Assembly (NCBI GenBank): GCA_017620345.1
Contig: JAFZQP010000137.1
Coordinates: 1 to 22,275 of the forward strand
Direction of reading: 5' to 3'
DNA from: Lachnospiraceae bacterium
GTDB lineage: Bacteria > Bacillota_A > Clostridia > Lachnospirales > Lachnospiraceae
Length of the DNA stretch: 22,275 nt
Under the pieces are notes generated by a model that ran no database searches, was not told where the DNA came from, and saw nothing but the letters and a program-made list of their open reading frames with translations. Positions 1 through 8,396 of this stretch are shown piece after piece. The stretch's first letter is position 1; every line of letters begins with the position of its first letter. The translations under genes were made by a program, and so were the position numbers.

Positions 1-9
1 AAAAAATAC

Positions 10-38
10 TTGCGTACATAAACAGCTTGAGTTATAAT
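10..38 (+). promoter_or_regulatory. Promoter of rpmE
   Basis: A -10 box TATAAT at 33-38 is preceded by TTGCGT at 10-15 with a 17-base spacer. Transcription should begin near position 45, giving a leader of about 38 bases that carries a GAGGTG ribosome site at 69-74, eight bases before the start codon. The -35 matches the consensus mainly in its first three bases, so strength is inferred from the perfect -10. Confidence 0.6.
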
Positions 39-82
39 CTTCATACTGTTTGTAATCGTAAAACTAGTGAGGTGAATTAATA

Positions 83-283
83 ATGACGGAAGGAATACAT
101 CCCGCATATCATCAGGCTACCGTAACCTGCAACTGCGGAAATACATTCGTGACAGGTTCTACCAAGGAAGACATTCACGTTGAGATCTGTTCCAAGTGCC
201 ACAGCTTCTACACAGGACAGCAGAAGGGTGCAAGAACCGACGGACGTATCGATAAGTTCAACAAGAAGTACGGCGTTAAATAG
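83..283 (+). CDS. rpmE: 50S ribosomal protein L31 (zinc-type)
   Basis: This 66-aa protein is ribosomal protein L31, a small component of the large subunit near the central protuberance that bridges to the 30S subunit. The sequence shows the family N-terminus ([11 protein letters not shown]), a CNCGNTF motif around residue 17 and a [10 protein letters not shown] motif around residue 36, which together supply the cysteines of the C+ (zinc-binding) form rather than the zinc-free paralogue. The basic tail ending in FNKKYG is also typical, and the length is normal. The start is fixed by GAGGTG at 69-74. Placement just upstream of DUF1385, prmC and prfA is a recurrent Firmicute arrangement. A hairpin at 294-313 probably ends or attenuates its transcript. 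Confidence 0.96.
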   Translation: MTEGIHPAYHQATVTCNCGNTFVTGSTKEDIHVEICSKCHSFYTGQQKGARTDGRIDKFNKKYGVK

Positions 284-293
284 GAAAGAGATG

Positions 294-313
294 ATGAGTG
301 CTTCGGCACTCAT
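294..313 (+). terminator. UUCG-capped hairpin after rpmE
   Basis: A perfect 8-bp stem (294-301 with 306-313) is closed by a C(UUCG)G tetraloop, and the bases TTCTTGT follow. The stem is very stable but the T-run is interrupted, so it may be a partial terminator or an mRNA-stabilising 3' end for the abundant rpmE message rather than a full stop. Confidence 0.6.
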
Positions 314-317
314 TTCT

Positions 318-400
318 TGTATCAAGGAGGGGCCCACGAAATATCTTACACGAAGTGTGAGATGCCTCCCCGGCGAGGGGTGGGAGGATTCCTTGATACA
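318..400 (+). other. Structured intergenic RNA element, rpmE-DUF1385 gap
   Basis: Positions 318-328 pair perfectly with 390-400 (11 bp), and CCCAC at 333-337 can pair with GTGGG at 380-384. Enclosed between them are two further hairpins: 345-351 with 355-361 (7 bp, one G-T pair, three-base loop) and CCCC 368-371 with GGGG 377-380 around GGCGA (this pair competes for base 380). The folded picture is a closing stem with two inner arms. It matches no riboswitch class I recognise. It could be a cis-regulatory leader for the DUF1385-prmC-prfA genes, or a small dispersed repeat. Confidence 0.5.
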
Positions 401-401
401 C

Positions 402-442
402 GGCGAGCCCCATTCGACAAAGTCGAATCTAAATGGCGAGCC
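402..442 (+). repeat. Hairpin bracketed by direct GGCGAGCC repeats
   Basis: The octamer GGCGAGCC occurs at 402-409 and again at 435-442, and its first six bases also occur at 372-377. Between the two octamers lies a perfect 7-bp hairpin (412-418 with 422-428, loop AAA). The arrangement resembles a small REP-like palindromic repeat unit. The second octamer contains an in-frame ATG for the next gene, but that start has no ribosome site. Confidence 0.45.
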
Positions 443-462
443 ACATACAGTATTTTAGAGAT

Positions 463-1413
463 ATGAAGAAGAAAAGAAAAAAAGCGCGTTATTCCGGAAT
501 CGGCGGCCAGGCCGTTCTTGAAGGGATAATGATGAAGAATAAGGATATGTATTCGGTCGCCGTCAGAACACCTGACGGTGATATTGATGTGTCTGTGGAA
601 GAGTATGATTCTTTTGCTCCTTCCAAGGCACTTACACGCATTCCTTTTATCCGCGGCGTTTTCAATTTCATCGATTCACTTATACTCGGTATCAGAACGC
701 TCAATTATTCCGCAAAATTCTATGAGGAAGAGCAGGATACACACAAGAAGGACAAGATACTCGACAGGATATTCAAGGATCATACGGAAAAGGTGCTTTC
801 GGTCGTGACCGTGATATTTTCGATGGCGATCGCCATCGGACTGTTCGTGCTTGCTCCCTATTATCTGTCAAGACTGCTGTCAAGCGTTATAGTCAGTGAT
901 ACGGCCATAGCGGTGGCTGAGGGAGTATTAAGGGTTGTGATCTTTGTAGGATACATAGTGCTCATTTCGTGCATGAAGGATATCCGCAGGGTGTTCATGT
1001 ATCACGGAGCCGAGCATAAATGCATCAACTGCATTGAGACCGGACATGAGCTGAATGTTGAGAATGTCAGAAAAGCGTCACGCGAGCACAAAAGATGCGG
1101 AACGAGCTTTCTGTTCTTCGTTGTGTTTATCAGCGTGATACTCTTCATTTTCATAAGGGTTGAAGAACCGGTGGCCAGAGTGGCGATAAGGATACTGCTG
1201 ATCCCTGTTATAGCTTCTATATCATATGAGATAATAAGGCTGGCGGGAAGATCGGACAATATCATCATAAGGATACTGTCTGCCCCGGGTATGTGGCTGC
1301 AGCGTCTTACTACGCGCGAACCGGATGATTCCATGATAGAGGTCGGTATTGCAGCCGTTGAGGCGGTATTTGACTGGAAGGAGTATCTTAAGATCGAATC
1401 CGATGAATTATAG
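463..1413 (+). CDS. DUF1385 family membrane protein (YqhQ-like)
   Basis: A 316-aa member of the DUF1385 family, recognised by the N-terminal SGIGGQAVLEGIMM signature. The molecular function of the family is not established. Four hydrophobic segments are visible: two near residues 110-180 and two near 215-265. Between the pairs sits a conserved polar block with HGAEH at 181-185 and H209..C212-G-T, which looks like a metal- or substrate-binding site; that role is inference. The start at 463 was preferred over an in-frame ATG at 433 because the protein then begins with the short basic leader usual for the family, although the ribosome site before 463 is weak. The 3' end overlaps prmC by 11 bases, so translation is probably coupled. 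The linkage to prmC and prfA is common in Firmicutes. Confidence 0.85.
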   Translation: MKKKRKKARYSGIGGQAVLEGIMMKNKDMYSVAVRTPDGDIDVSVEEYDSFAPSKALTRIPFIRGVFNFIDSLILGIRTLNYSAKFYEEEQDTHKKDKILDRIFKDHTEKVLSVVTVIFSMAIAIGLFVLAPYYLSRLLSSVIVSDTAIAVAEGVLRVVIFVGYIVLISCMKDIRRVFMYHGAEHKCINCIETGHELNVENVRKASREHKRCGTSFLFFVVFISVILFIFIRVEEPVARVAIRILLIPVIASISYEIIRLAGRSDNIIIRILSAPGMWLQRLTTREPDDSMIEVGIAAVEAVFDWKEYLKIESDEL

Positions 1414-2257
1414 GGAAGCATATAAATTCGGCGAAGGCATTCTGTCAGACGCCGGAATAACGGAAGCAGCCTTGGATGCAAGGCTGCTTTTGGAATTTAT
1501 TACGGGACATGACAGGAACACGCTCCTGGCATATCCTGACACATCCGTGAGCGACAGTGAAGCCGCAAAATATGAGAGTATCGTAAGGAAGAGAGCCGGG
1601 CATATCCCTTTGCAGCAACTGACGGGAGAATGCTCCTTCATGGGGATGGATCTGTACGTAAATGATAAAGTGCTCATCCCGCGTCAGGACAGTGAATGTC
1701 TTGTGGAAGAGGCGATGAGGTACGTACAGGACGGATCGGATATTCTTGACCTGTGCACGGGAAGCGGATGCCTTCTGTTATCGCTGATGCACTACAAGAA
1801 CGGATGCCGCGGAGTCGGCGTTGATATATCTGCGGATGCCTGCGATGTGGCAAATATAAACCGTGACAGGCTCGAAGAGACAGGCGGACTGAACGGAGGG
1901 TGCGCGGAGTTTATAGTCGGAGACCTTTACGATGCGATCGCGCATGACCAAAAGTTTGATGTGATAATATCAAACCCGCCGTACATAAGGACCGCTGATA
2001 TCAAAGAACTCATGCCCGAGGTCCGTGATCATGAACCACATATGGCACTTGATGGCGGCGAGGACGGGCTGATCTTCTACAGGAGGATAGCACAGTCGGC
2101 GCCGGATCATCTTGTACGAGGCGGGCGTATCTTTTTCGAGATCGGATACGACCAGGCGGATGCCGTATCGCAGATTCTCGCCGAAGCGAACTTCGCGGAT
2201 ATCAATGTAATTAAGGACTTTAGCGGAAACGACAGAGTGGTTTTGGCAAGTTGTTAA
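1403..2257 (+). CDS. prmC: Peptide chain release factor N(5)-glutamine methyltransferase
   Basis: PrmC transfers a methyl group from S-adenosylmethionine to the glutamine of the GGQ motif in release factors, raising termination efficiency. The 284-aa protein has an N-terminal helical substrate-recognition part, then a Rossmann methyltransferase core. The core contains the SAM-binding glycine motif (DLCTGSGCL), the acidic residue after strand 2 (GVDIS) and the family hallmark NPPY starting at N191. The start at 1403 overlaps the end of the DUF1385 gene by 11 bases and gives the usual N-terminus (MNYREAY); an upstream in-frame ATG at 1349 would add 18 unrelated residues. Its substrate RF1 is encoded immediately downstream across a long hairpin element. 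Length is normal. Confidence 0.95.
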   Translation: MNYREAYKFGEGILSDAGITEAALDARLLLEFITGHDRNTLLAYPDTSVSDSEAAKYESIVRKRAGHIPLQQLTGECSFMGMDLYVNDKVLIPRQDSECLVEEAMRYVQDGSDILDLCTGSGCLLLSLMHYKNGCRGVGVDISADACDVANINRDRLEETGGLNGGCAEFIVGDLYDAIAHDQKFDVIISNPPYIRTADIKELMPEVRDHEPHMALDGGEDGLIFYRRIAQSAPDHLVRGGRIFFEIGYDQADAVSQILAEANFADINVIKDFSGNDRVVLASC

Positions 2258-2393
2258 GCCATACACGTACATGGTCCTTATCAAAACCGTTGGAGGGCGT
2301 CTGCGCTTGACGAGGTTTTTCACGAGTCTAGCGTCAGCTACGCCCGGAAATGAGCGGGAGCGTGTTTTGAGAAGGACTATGTATGTGGATGGC
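2258..2393 (+). repeat. 136-base element with 30-bp terminal inverted repeats between prmC and prfA
   Basis: Positions 2258-2287 pair with 2364-2393 over 30 positions: 26 Watson-Crick pairs, two G-T pairs and two A-G mismatches. The inner part has a second stem, GGGCGT 2295-2300 with ACGCCC 2340-2345, and a short TGACG/CGTCA pairing at 2308-2312 and 2332-2336. The element starts on the first base after the prmC stop codon and ends 24 bases before the prfA start, leaving the prfA ribosome site outside. It encodes no protein. It could be a MITE-like insertion or a stable intercistronic RNA structure that tunes prfA expression. No target-site duplication is obvious. Confidence 0.75.
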
Positions 2394-2417
2394 ACATAGA
2401 AAAAGAGGACTATAACT

Positions 2418-3494
2418 ATGTTTGACAAATTAGAAGATCTTCTGATCAGGTACGAAGAGATCATGAGCGAACTCGGCGAGCCGGGCTGCGCGGATGATCA
2501 GAACAGATTCAAACGTCTCATGAAGGAGCAGAGCGATCTCGCTCCGATCGTTGAGGCATACGGGCAGTACAAGAAGAGTAAAAAGGATATCGAGGACAGC
2601 CTGGAGATGCTCGATGCGGAGTCAGATGACGATATGCGCGAGATGCTCAAGGAAGAACTCGCCGACGCAAAGGACAGGGTGGAGAGACTCGAGGAAAAAC
2701 TTAAGATACTTCTGCTTCCGAAGGATCCGAATGATGACAAGAACGTCATCGTGGAGATCAGAGCCGGAGCCGGCGGAGACGAAGCGGCCCTTTTTGCGGC
2801 GGAGATCTACCGCATGTACGTACACTATGCGGAAGGACGCGGCTGGAAGGTCGAAACGATGGAGGCTGACGAGATCGGTATAGGTGGCATGAAGTCAGTT
2901 ACGTTCATGATCACGGGACAGGGCGCTTATTCGGTCATGAAATACGAGAGTGGCGTTCACAGAGTCCAGAGGGTTCCCGAGACTGAGAGCGGCGGAAGGA
3001 TACATACATCGACCATTTCCGTTGCCGTTATGCCGGAGGCGGAAGAGGTTGACATAACTATAGACGAAAAGGATGTCAGGATCGATGTCATGCGAGCATC
3101 CGGAAACGGCGGACAGTGCGTCAATACAACGGATTCGGCAGTCAGGCTCACACATTATCCGACAGGTATAGTTATCTATTCCCAGACGGAAAAATCACAG
3201 CTTCAGAATAAAGCAAAAGCATTTGCACTTCTTCGTGCGAAACTCTACGATATGGAGCAGCAGAAAGCCCATGATGCAGAGGCGGAACTTCGAAAGAGTC
3301 AGATAGGAACCGGAGACCGTTCCGAGAAGATAAGGACATACAATTTTCCGCAGGGCAGGGTGACGGACCACAGGATTGGTCTTACGCTGTACAAGCTTGA
3401 TAAGGTTATGAACGGAGACATACAGGAGATAATAGATGCCTGTATAGCCGCGGATCAGGCTGCAAAACTTGTTAAGATGAATGACAATGCATAG
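2418..3494 (+). CDS. prfA: Peptide chain release factor 1
   Basis: RF1 recognises UAA and UAG stop codons and triggers peptide release on the ribosome. The 358-aa protein has the helical N-terminal domain, the anticodon-like loop in [13 protein letters not shown] (a P-x-T tripeptide, diagnostic of RF1 rather than the SPF of RF2), and the catalytic GGQ at 231-233 within GNGGQCVN. The C-terminal [14 protein letters not shown] block is also of RF1 type. Length is standard, with no frameshift. The AGAGGA ribosome site at 2404-2409 lies eight bases before ATG. The neighbouring prmC encodes the enzyme that methylates Q233. The gene is followed after ten bases by the ABC exporter genes, with no terminator seen between. 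Confidence 0.97.
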   Translation: MFDKLEDLLIRYEEIMSELGEPGCADDQNRFKRLMKEQSDLAPIVEAYGQYKKSKKDIEDSLEMLDAESDDDMREMLKEELADAKDRVERLEEKLKILLLPKDPNDDKNVIVEIRAGAGGDEAALFAAEIYRMYVHYAEGRGWKVETMEADEIGIGGMKSVTFMITGQGAYSVMKYESGVHRVQRVPETESGGRIHTSTISVAVMPEAEEVDITIDEKDVRIDVMRASGNGGQCVNTTDSAVRLTHYPTGIVIYSQTEKSQLQNKAKAFALLRAKLYDMEQQKAHDAEAELRKSQIGTGDRSEKIRTYNFPQGRVTDHRIGLTLYKLDKVMNGDIQEIIDACIAADQAAKLVKMNDNA

Positions 3495-3504
3495 GAGATA
3501 GAAA

Positions 3505-5256
3505 ATGATCAGGAAACTTGCTTCAACGATCAGACAATACAGGGCCAGTACGATCGCTACACCGCTGCTTGTTATGTGTGAAGTAATTCTGGAATGTACG
3601 ATCCCGTTTTACATGGCAGAACTGATAAATCGTATCAGTGCCGGCGAGACTGTATCCGATATTGCGCGCTTTGGCGGGATATTAGCCGTTATGGCTCTGG
3701 GGAGCCTTGCGTTCGGAATGATAGCCGGGTTCACAAGTGCCACGGCAAGCTGCGGATTCGGAAGGAACCTTCGTTCCGATATGTACGCCGCGGTTAATGA
3801 TTTTTCATTTGATAATATCGACAGGTTCTCGACGAGTTCACTTGTCACGAGGATGACGACCGATATCACCAATGTCCAGAATGCGTTCATGATGCTGACC
3901 AGGATAGCGGTACGTGCACCGTTCATGATGATATTTGCATTCATCATGGCGTTCAGGCTTGGTGGAAGGATGGCATGGATATTTGTCGTTGTCGTTCCGA
4001 TACTTGCTGCAACGCTCATAAGGGTGGCTTATGTTGCCATGCCGCTGTTTCGCAGGATATTCAAAAAATACGACCGGATGAACGAGTCGGTTGAGGAGAA
4101 CATCGTCGGAATGCGCGTGGTCAAGTCTTTTGTCAGGGAAGGCTTCGAGGAGCACAAGTTTGATGTCGCATCGGAAGATGTAAGAAAGGATTTTACAAAA
4201 GCCGAAAAGATCCTCGCATGGAACCAGCCTGTCATGCAGTTCTGTCTGTATGCGGTAATGGTATTCGTTCTCAGCTTCGGCTCCTATGTCGTGATCACCA
4301 CAAGAGGTATCGAAGCCAACATCGGACAGATATCCGCGATGCTCACATACAGCTTTATGATACTTTCGTCTCTTATGATGATGTCGATGATATTCGTTAT
4401 GATCACTCTCGCATCGGAGAGCGCGAACAGGATAGTAGAGGTACTTGATGCCAGATCCGACATCACAAGCCCCGATCCCGAGAACGCATGCGAGTCTGTT
4501 GCCGACGGGTCGATCGAATTCGATCATGTTGATTTTGCCTATAAGGGAAATCCGGACAACAACGTGCTTACGGATGTGACACTTAAGATCGAATCGGGAA
4601 AGACAGTTGGGATAATAGGTTCTACCGGAAGCGGAAAATCATCCCTCGTACAGCTGATCCCGAGACTTTATGATCCAGTAGCGGGAACAGTCAGGGTTGG
4701 CGGAGTGAACGTTAAGGAATATGACCTTGATGTACTTCGTAAAAATGTAGCCATGGTGCTTCAGAAAAATGTCCTGTTTGAAGGAACGATCGCAGAAAAC
4801 CTGCGCTGGGGAAATCCCGATGCGACTATGGATGAGATAAAAGAAGCATGCCGTCTGGCATGCGCCGAAGAATTCATAGAGTCAAGGGAAGGCAAATACG
4901 AATACCGTATAGACCACGGCGGAGTCAATATTTCCGGCGGACAAAAACAGCGACTGTGTATCGCACGTGCCCTCCTGGCAAAGCCGAAGATCATCATATT
5001 TGACGATTCCACAAGCGCAGTCGACACCAGGACCGATGCCATGATCAGAAAGGGAATGCGCGAGTACATTCCCGAGACGACAAAGCTTATAATCGCGCAG
5101 AGAACCGCTTCGGTAGAGGATGCCGATATGATCATCGTCATAGACGAAGGACGGATCAATGCCATGGGAACTCATAAGGAGCTCCTTGAGAATAACGGGA
5201 TATATCGCGAGATATACGAATCCCAGAACAAGGGAGGTGATGACAATGGCAAGTAA
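3505..5256 (+). CDS. ABC exporter half-transporter, degenerate-site subunit
   Basis: A 583-aa type IV (exporter-type) ABC half-transporter with an N-terminal six-helix membrane domain (roughly residues 15-300) and a C-terminal ATPase domain. Walker A is GSTGSGKS at 372-379 and the signature is ISGGQ. Two catalytic positions deviate: the residue after the Walker B Asp is D501 instead of Glu, and the switch-loop His is replaced by Q532 (IAQR). These are the hallmarks of the degenerate-site subunit of heterodimeric exporters such as TM287/288 or BmrCD. The partner is the next gene, whose start overlaps this stop by 11 bases. The substrate cannot be read from sequence; drugs, lipids or peptides are possible. 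The ribosome site overlaps the prfA stop, consistent with co-transcription. Confidence 0.92.
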   Translation: MIRKLASTIRQYRASTIATPLLVMCEVILECTIPFYMAELINRISAGETVSDIARFGGILAVMALGSLAFGMIAGFTSATASCGFGRNLRSDMYAAVNDFSFDNIDRFSTSSLVTRMTTDITNVQNAFMMLTRIAVRAPFMMIFAFIMAFRLGGRMAWIFVVVVPILAATLIRVAYVAMPLFRRIFKKYDRMNESVEENIVGMRVVKSFVREGFEEHKFDVASEDVRKDFTKAEKILAWNQPVMQFCLYAVMVFVLSFGSYVVITTRGIEANIGQISAMLTYSFMILSSLMMMSMIFVMITLASESANRIVEVLDARSDITSPDPENACESVADGSIEFDHVDFAYKGNPDNNVLTDVTLKIESGKTVGIIGSTGSGKSSLVQLIPRLYDPVAGTVRVGGVNVKEYDLDVLRKNVAMVLQKNVLFEGTIAENLRWGNPDATMDEIKEACRLACAEEFIESREGKYEYRIDHGGVNISGGQKQRLCIARALLAKPKIIIFDDSTSAVDTRTDAMIRKGMREYIPETTKLIIAQRTASVEDADMIIVIDEGRINAMGTHKELLENNGIYREIYESQNKGGDDNGK

Positions 5257-7183
5257 TCACGGCCCCAGAGGAAGGCGCGGCCCCGGTCTTGCGCCCGGAG
5301 AAAAACTTCAGAAAGGGATCGTAAAGAGAGTCGTAAAAGACGTGTTCTCTTTCTTTCCGGTAAGACTACCGATAGTCCTTAGCTGTATACTGCTGTCGTC
5401 GCTCATCTCATCGATGCCGTCTATATTCCAGCAGAAAGTCATCGCCGTAATAGAGACCGCATATAAGAGCGGCGACTGGGCAGGCGTCAAAGGCGAGATA
5501 TTTCATTATGTAGCGATACTTGTTGTGCTGTATGTCATCGCACTTTCGTGCAATGTTGTATTCACGCAGATGATGGCCACGATCACCCAGGGAACTCTCA
5601 AGAAGATGAGAAGCAAACTGTTTGAGAGTATGGAAAGACTTCCGATAAAGTTTTTCGACAGAAGACCTGTCGGAGATACGATGAGTCTGTACACCAACGA
5701 TATCGATGCGCTCAGGCAGATGGTATCCCAGAGCTTTCCGCAGATACTCAATACCGCTGTTATGATCGTGACCGTCATATGCATCATGCTCTACTACAGT
5801 TTTTATATGACTGCGGTCGTACTGTCAGGCGTGGCGCTCATGTTTGTGATCACCAAGTTCATCGGAGGCGGAAGCGCCAGATTTTTCTTCAAACAGCAGC
5901 AGGCGATAGGAAAGACCGAAGGGTATATCCAGGAGACTATAAGCGGTGCAAAGGTTGTGAAGGTATTCTGCCATGAGACACAGTGCCGTGAAGAGTTTGA
6001 AAAAGTCAACGAGGAACTTTTTACGGTCTCATCGACCGCCAACAAATACGCTAATATCCTCGGCCCGATACTCAACAATATGGGTAACATCCTGTATGTC
6101 ATTGTCGGTATCGCGGGAGGACTGTTCATATCAACAGGTGTCAGGAATTTCGGCCTTGGCGGGATGGGTTTTTCGATCAGTCTCGTCGTGCCGTTCCTCG
6201 GTATGACAAGGATGTTCTGCGGACAGATAGGACAGATATCGATGCAGATCAATGCGGTAGTTGCAGGCCTTGCGGGATGCGAGAGGATATACAGGGTAAT
6301 GGATGAAAAACCCGAATCGGATGACGGATATGTCCATCTCGTAAATGTCCGCGAACAGAACGGAGAGCTTGTCGAGACCGATGAAAAAACCGGACAGTGG
6401 GCATGGAAACACCCGCATAAGATGGAAGGGACCGTTACATACACCCCGCTTCGCGGAGACATAGTCCTTGACGGGGTTGATTTTTCATATGACGGAGAAA
6501 AACAGGTACTGTTCGATGTGTCACTGTTCGCAAAACCCGGTCAGAAGGTTGCCTTCGTCGGAGCGACCGGTGCGGGCAAGACTACGATAACGAATCTTCT
6601 CAACAGATTTTATGATATAGCCGACGGCAAGATCAGATATGACGGGATCAACATCAACAAGATATGTAAGGTGGATCTTCGTCATGCAGTGGGAGTTGTT
6701 CTTCAGGATACGAACCTGTTTACCGGAAGCGTTATGGAGAACATCCGCTACGGCAGGCTCGATGCTTCCGACGAAGACTGCATCGCAGCGGCAAAACGGG
6801 TCGGAGCACATGATTTTATCTCACATCTGTCTGCCGGCTACGATACGATCGTTTCGGGTAATGCCGCAAACCTCTCCCAGGGACAGAGACAGCTTCTGTC
6901 GATAGCAAGAGCGGCGGTTGCAGATCCTCCGGTAATGATACTTGATGAGGCTACGTCATCGATCGATACGAGGACAGAGCAGACGGTACAGGGCGGAATG
7001 GATGCACTGATGAAGGGCAGGACCACGTTCGTTATTGCACACAGATTGTCGACTGTTAAGAATTCTGATGTTATAATCGTTCTTGATCATGGCCGCATCA
7101 TTGAACGGGGAAGCCATGACGAACTGTTGGAAGCAAAGGGACAGTACTACAGACTGTACACGGGAGCGTTTGAGCTTGACTGA
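5246..7183 (+). CDS. ABC exporter half-transporter, catalytic subunit
   Basis: A 645-aa ABC half-transporter with a basic, Gly/Pro/Arg-rich N-terminus, six membrane helices (about residues 40-330) and an ATPase domain. Walker A is GATGAGKT at 439-446; Walker B ends LDE with catalytic E568; the switch His is intact (IAHR). The signature reads LSQGQ at 543-547 instead of LSGGQ. In heterodimeric exporters the altered signature of this subunit faces the degenerate Walker motifs of the partner, so the two genes fit together as one asymmetric pump. ATG at 5246 has AGGGAGGTG six bases upstream and overlaps the preceding gene by 11 bases. An extension of about 50 residues between the membrane and ATPase domains (near residue 355-405, containing WAWKHPHK) is characteristic of this subgroup. 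Confidence 0.92.
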   Translation: MASNHGPRGRRGPGLAPGEKLQKGIVKRVVKDVFSFFPVRLPIVLSCILLSSLISSMPSIFQQKVIAVIETAYKSGDWAGVKGEIFHYVAILVVLYVIALSCNVVFTQMMATITQGTLKKMRSKLFESMERLPIKFFDRRPVGDTMSLYTNDIDALRQMVSQSFPQILNTAVMIVTVICIMLYYSFYMTAVVLSGVALMFVITKFIGGGSARFFFKQQQAIGKTEGYIQETISGAKVVKVFCHETQCREEFEKVNEELFTVSSTANKYANILGPILNNMGNILYVIVGIAGGLFISTGVRNFGLGGMGFSISLVVPFLGMTRMFCGQIGQISMQINAVVAGLAGCERIYRVMDEKPESDDGYVHLVNVREQNGELVETDEKTGQWAWKHPHKMEGTVTYTPLRGDIVLDGVDFSYDGEKQVLFDVSLFAKPGQKVAFVGATGAGKTTITNLLNRFYDIADGKIRYDGININKICKVDLRHAVGVVLQDTNLFTGSVMENIRYGRLDASDEDCIAAAKRVGAHDFISHLSAGYDTIVSGNAANLSQGQRQLLSIARAAVADPPVMILDEATSSIDTRTEQTVQGGMDALMKGRTTFVIAHRLSTVKNSDVIIVLDHGRIIERGSHDELLEAKGQYYRLYTGAFELD

Positions 7184-8396
7184 TCGGGAAAAGAGAAGTT
7201 CCGACATAAGATCGGAGATATACAGGATCATAAGGATCGGATATGTCGGTGATGTGCCGAGCAGGATATTCGATATAGTGATCGCTGCTTCCATTCTTAT
7301 AAATCTGTTCATTATATTTTTTGAGACATTTGATGTGTCGGCGCGTTATATCGGGATCCTGAGCCGTATCGAACTGGTCACGGTAGTGATCTTTTCAGTT
7401 GAATATGTGCTCAGGCTCTTTACGGCCGATCTTGAATATCCGGACAAAAAACCATATGCCGCAGCTCTGTTTGCGTTCGTATTCTCGCTCTACGGCATCG
7501 TGGATCTTGTATCATTTCTTCCGTATTGGATCATGAAGATATTTCCGGCAGCGGCGATCCCGTCAGGTGTTGTCGCATTTCGCATGCTGAGAGTCGTCAG
7601 GATCCTCCGGCTCTTTCGTATCAACAGGTATTATGATGCTTTCAATGTCATTACCGATGTCATCAGGGAAAAAAAGAATCAGATCGCATCTGCTGTGTTC
7701 ATAATCCTGATGCTCGTTATAGCGTCATCGATACTGATGTATAATCTTGAACATGATGTTCAGCCTGATAATTTCAAAAACGCATTTTCAGGAGTCTGGT
7801 GGGCTGTTTCCGCTCTTCTTACGGTAGGCTACGGAGATATCTATCCGATCACGCCCGCGGGCCGTTTCGTCGGGATAATACTGGCATTTCTCGGGGTAGG
7901 GATAGTTGCGATACCGACCGGAATACTCAGCGCCGGATTCGTCCAACAATACACAAGGATCAAGGATATTGATGGGACGATAGATGAGAATCCTCTCGAT
8001 CATATCGTGCTTTTGATCCAAAAGGATCATATATGGTGCCAAAAGCGTATAGGCAGCATTGCCATCCCGGAAGGCATGAAGATCGCCGCCGTACTTCGCG
8101 GTAATGATAGTATAAGGGCGTATGAAGACGAGATCATACGTGATGGCGACAGGCTCGTTATTGAAACTGCTCATCATGACACGGAGAACATGCTCCTCGG
8201 AGAAGTCTGGATAAGTAAAAAAAGTGAATGGGTAAATGCAAGCGTTTCCGAACTCGAGTCGGCGCTTGGTGTTACGTGCACGTGCATAAGAAGAGACAGT
8301 AAGATGCTGATCCCGCAGAAAGATACCGTTATAAACGGTGAGGATACGGTTGTCGTGCTTAAAAGAAACGACGTTCAAAAAGGGAGGCAGAAATAA
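7176..8396 (+). CDS. Voltage-gated-type potassium channel with C-terminal RCK-like regions
   Basis: A 406-aa, six-transmembrane potassium channel. S1-S3 lie in the first 130 residues. S4 is recognisable by regularly spaced arginines (FRMLRVVRILRLFR). The pore loop carries the K+ selectivity filter TVGYGD at 216-221, followed by S6. The cytosolic tail has a TrkA_C/RCK_C-like segment (containing IAIPEGMKIAAVLRG) and a second, weaker one near the end, suggesting ligand gating. The start is uncertain: the frame is open back to 7083, but the earlier part lies inside the ABC gene. TTG at 7176, nine bases after GGGAG, gives a sensible N-terminus. The gene overlaps the ABC gene by 8 bases and the histidine kinase by one base. 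Confidence 0.9.
   Translation: MTDREKRSSDIRSEIYRIIRIGYVGDVPSRIFDIVIAASILINLFIIFFETFDVSARYIGILSRIELVTVVIFSVEYVLRLFTADLEYPDKKPYAAALFAFVFSLYGIVDLVSFLPYWIMKIFPAAAIPSGVVAFRMLRVVRILRLFRINRYYDAFNVITDVIREKKNQIASAVFIILMLVIASSILMYNLEHDVQPDNFKNAFSGVWWAVSALLTVGYGDIYPITPAGRFVGIILAFLGVGIVAIPTGILSAGFVQQYTRIKDIDGTIDENPLDHIVLLIQKDHIWCQKRIGSIAIPEGMKIAAVLRGNDSIRAYEDEIIRDGDRLVIETAHHDTENMLLGEVWISKKSEWVNASVSELESALGVTCTCIRRDSKMLIPQKDTVINGEDTVVVLKRNDVQKGRQK

Noticed and set aside
433..462. Earlier in-frame ATG for the DUF1385 gene
   Set aside because: The codon sits inside the repeated GGCGAGCC element with no ribosome site, and the added ten residues are not of family type.
2258..2393. Insertion sequence
   Set aside because: Only 136 bases, with no transposase and no visible target duplication; at most a MITE.
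3838..4527. Antisense open frame of about 229 codons within the first ABC gene
   Set aside because: It lies wholly opposite a well-conserved ABC coding sequence, has no family motif and is rich in His/Arg/Tyr as expected of a shadow frame.
7083..7175. Longer N-terminus of the potassium channel from ATG 7083
   Set aside because: The extra 31 codons lie inside the conserved end of the ABC ATPase gene and give a sequence unlike channel N-termini; an initiation codon near 7176 is more sensible.
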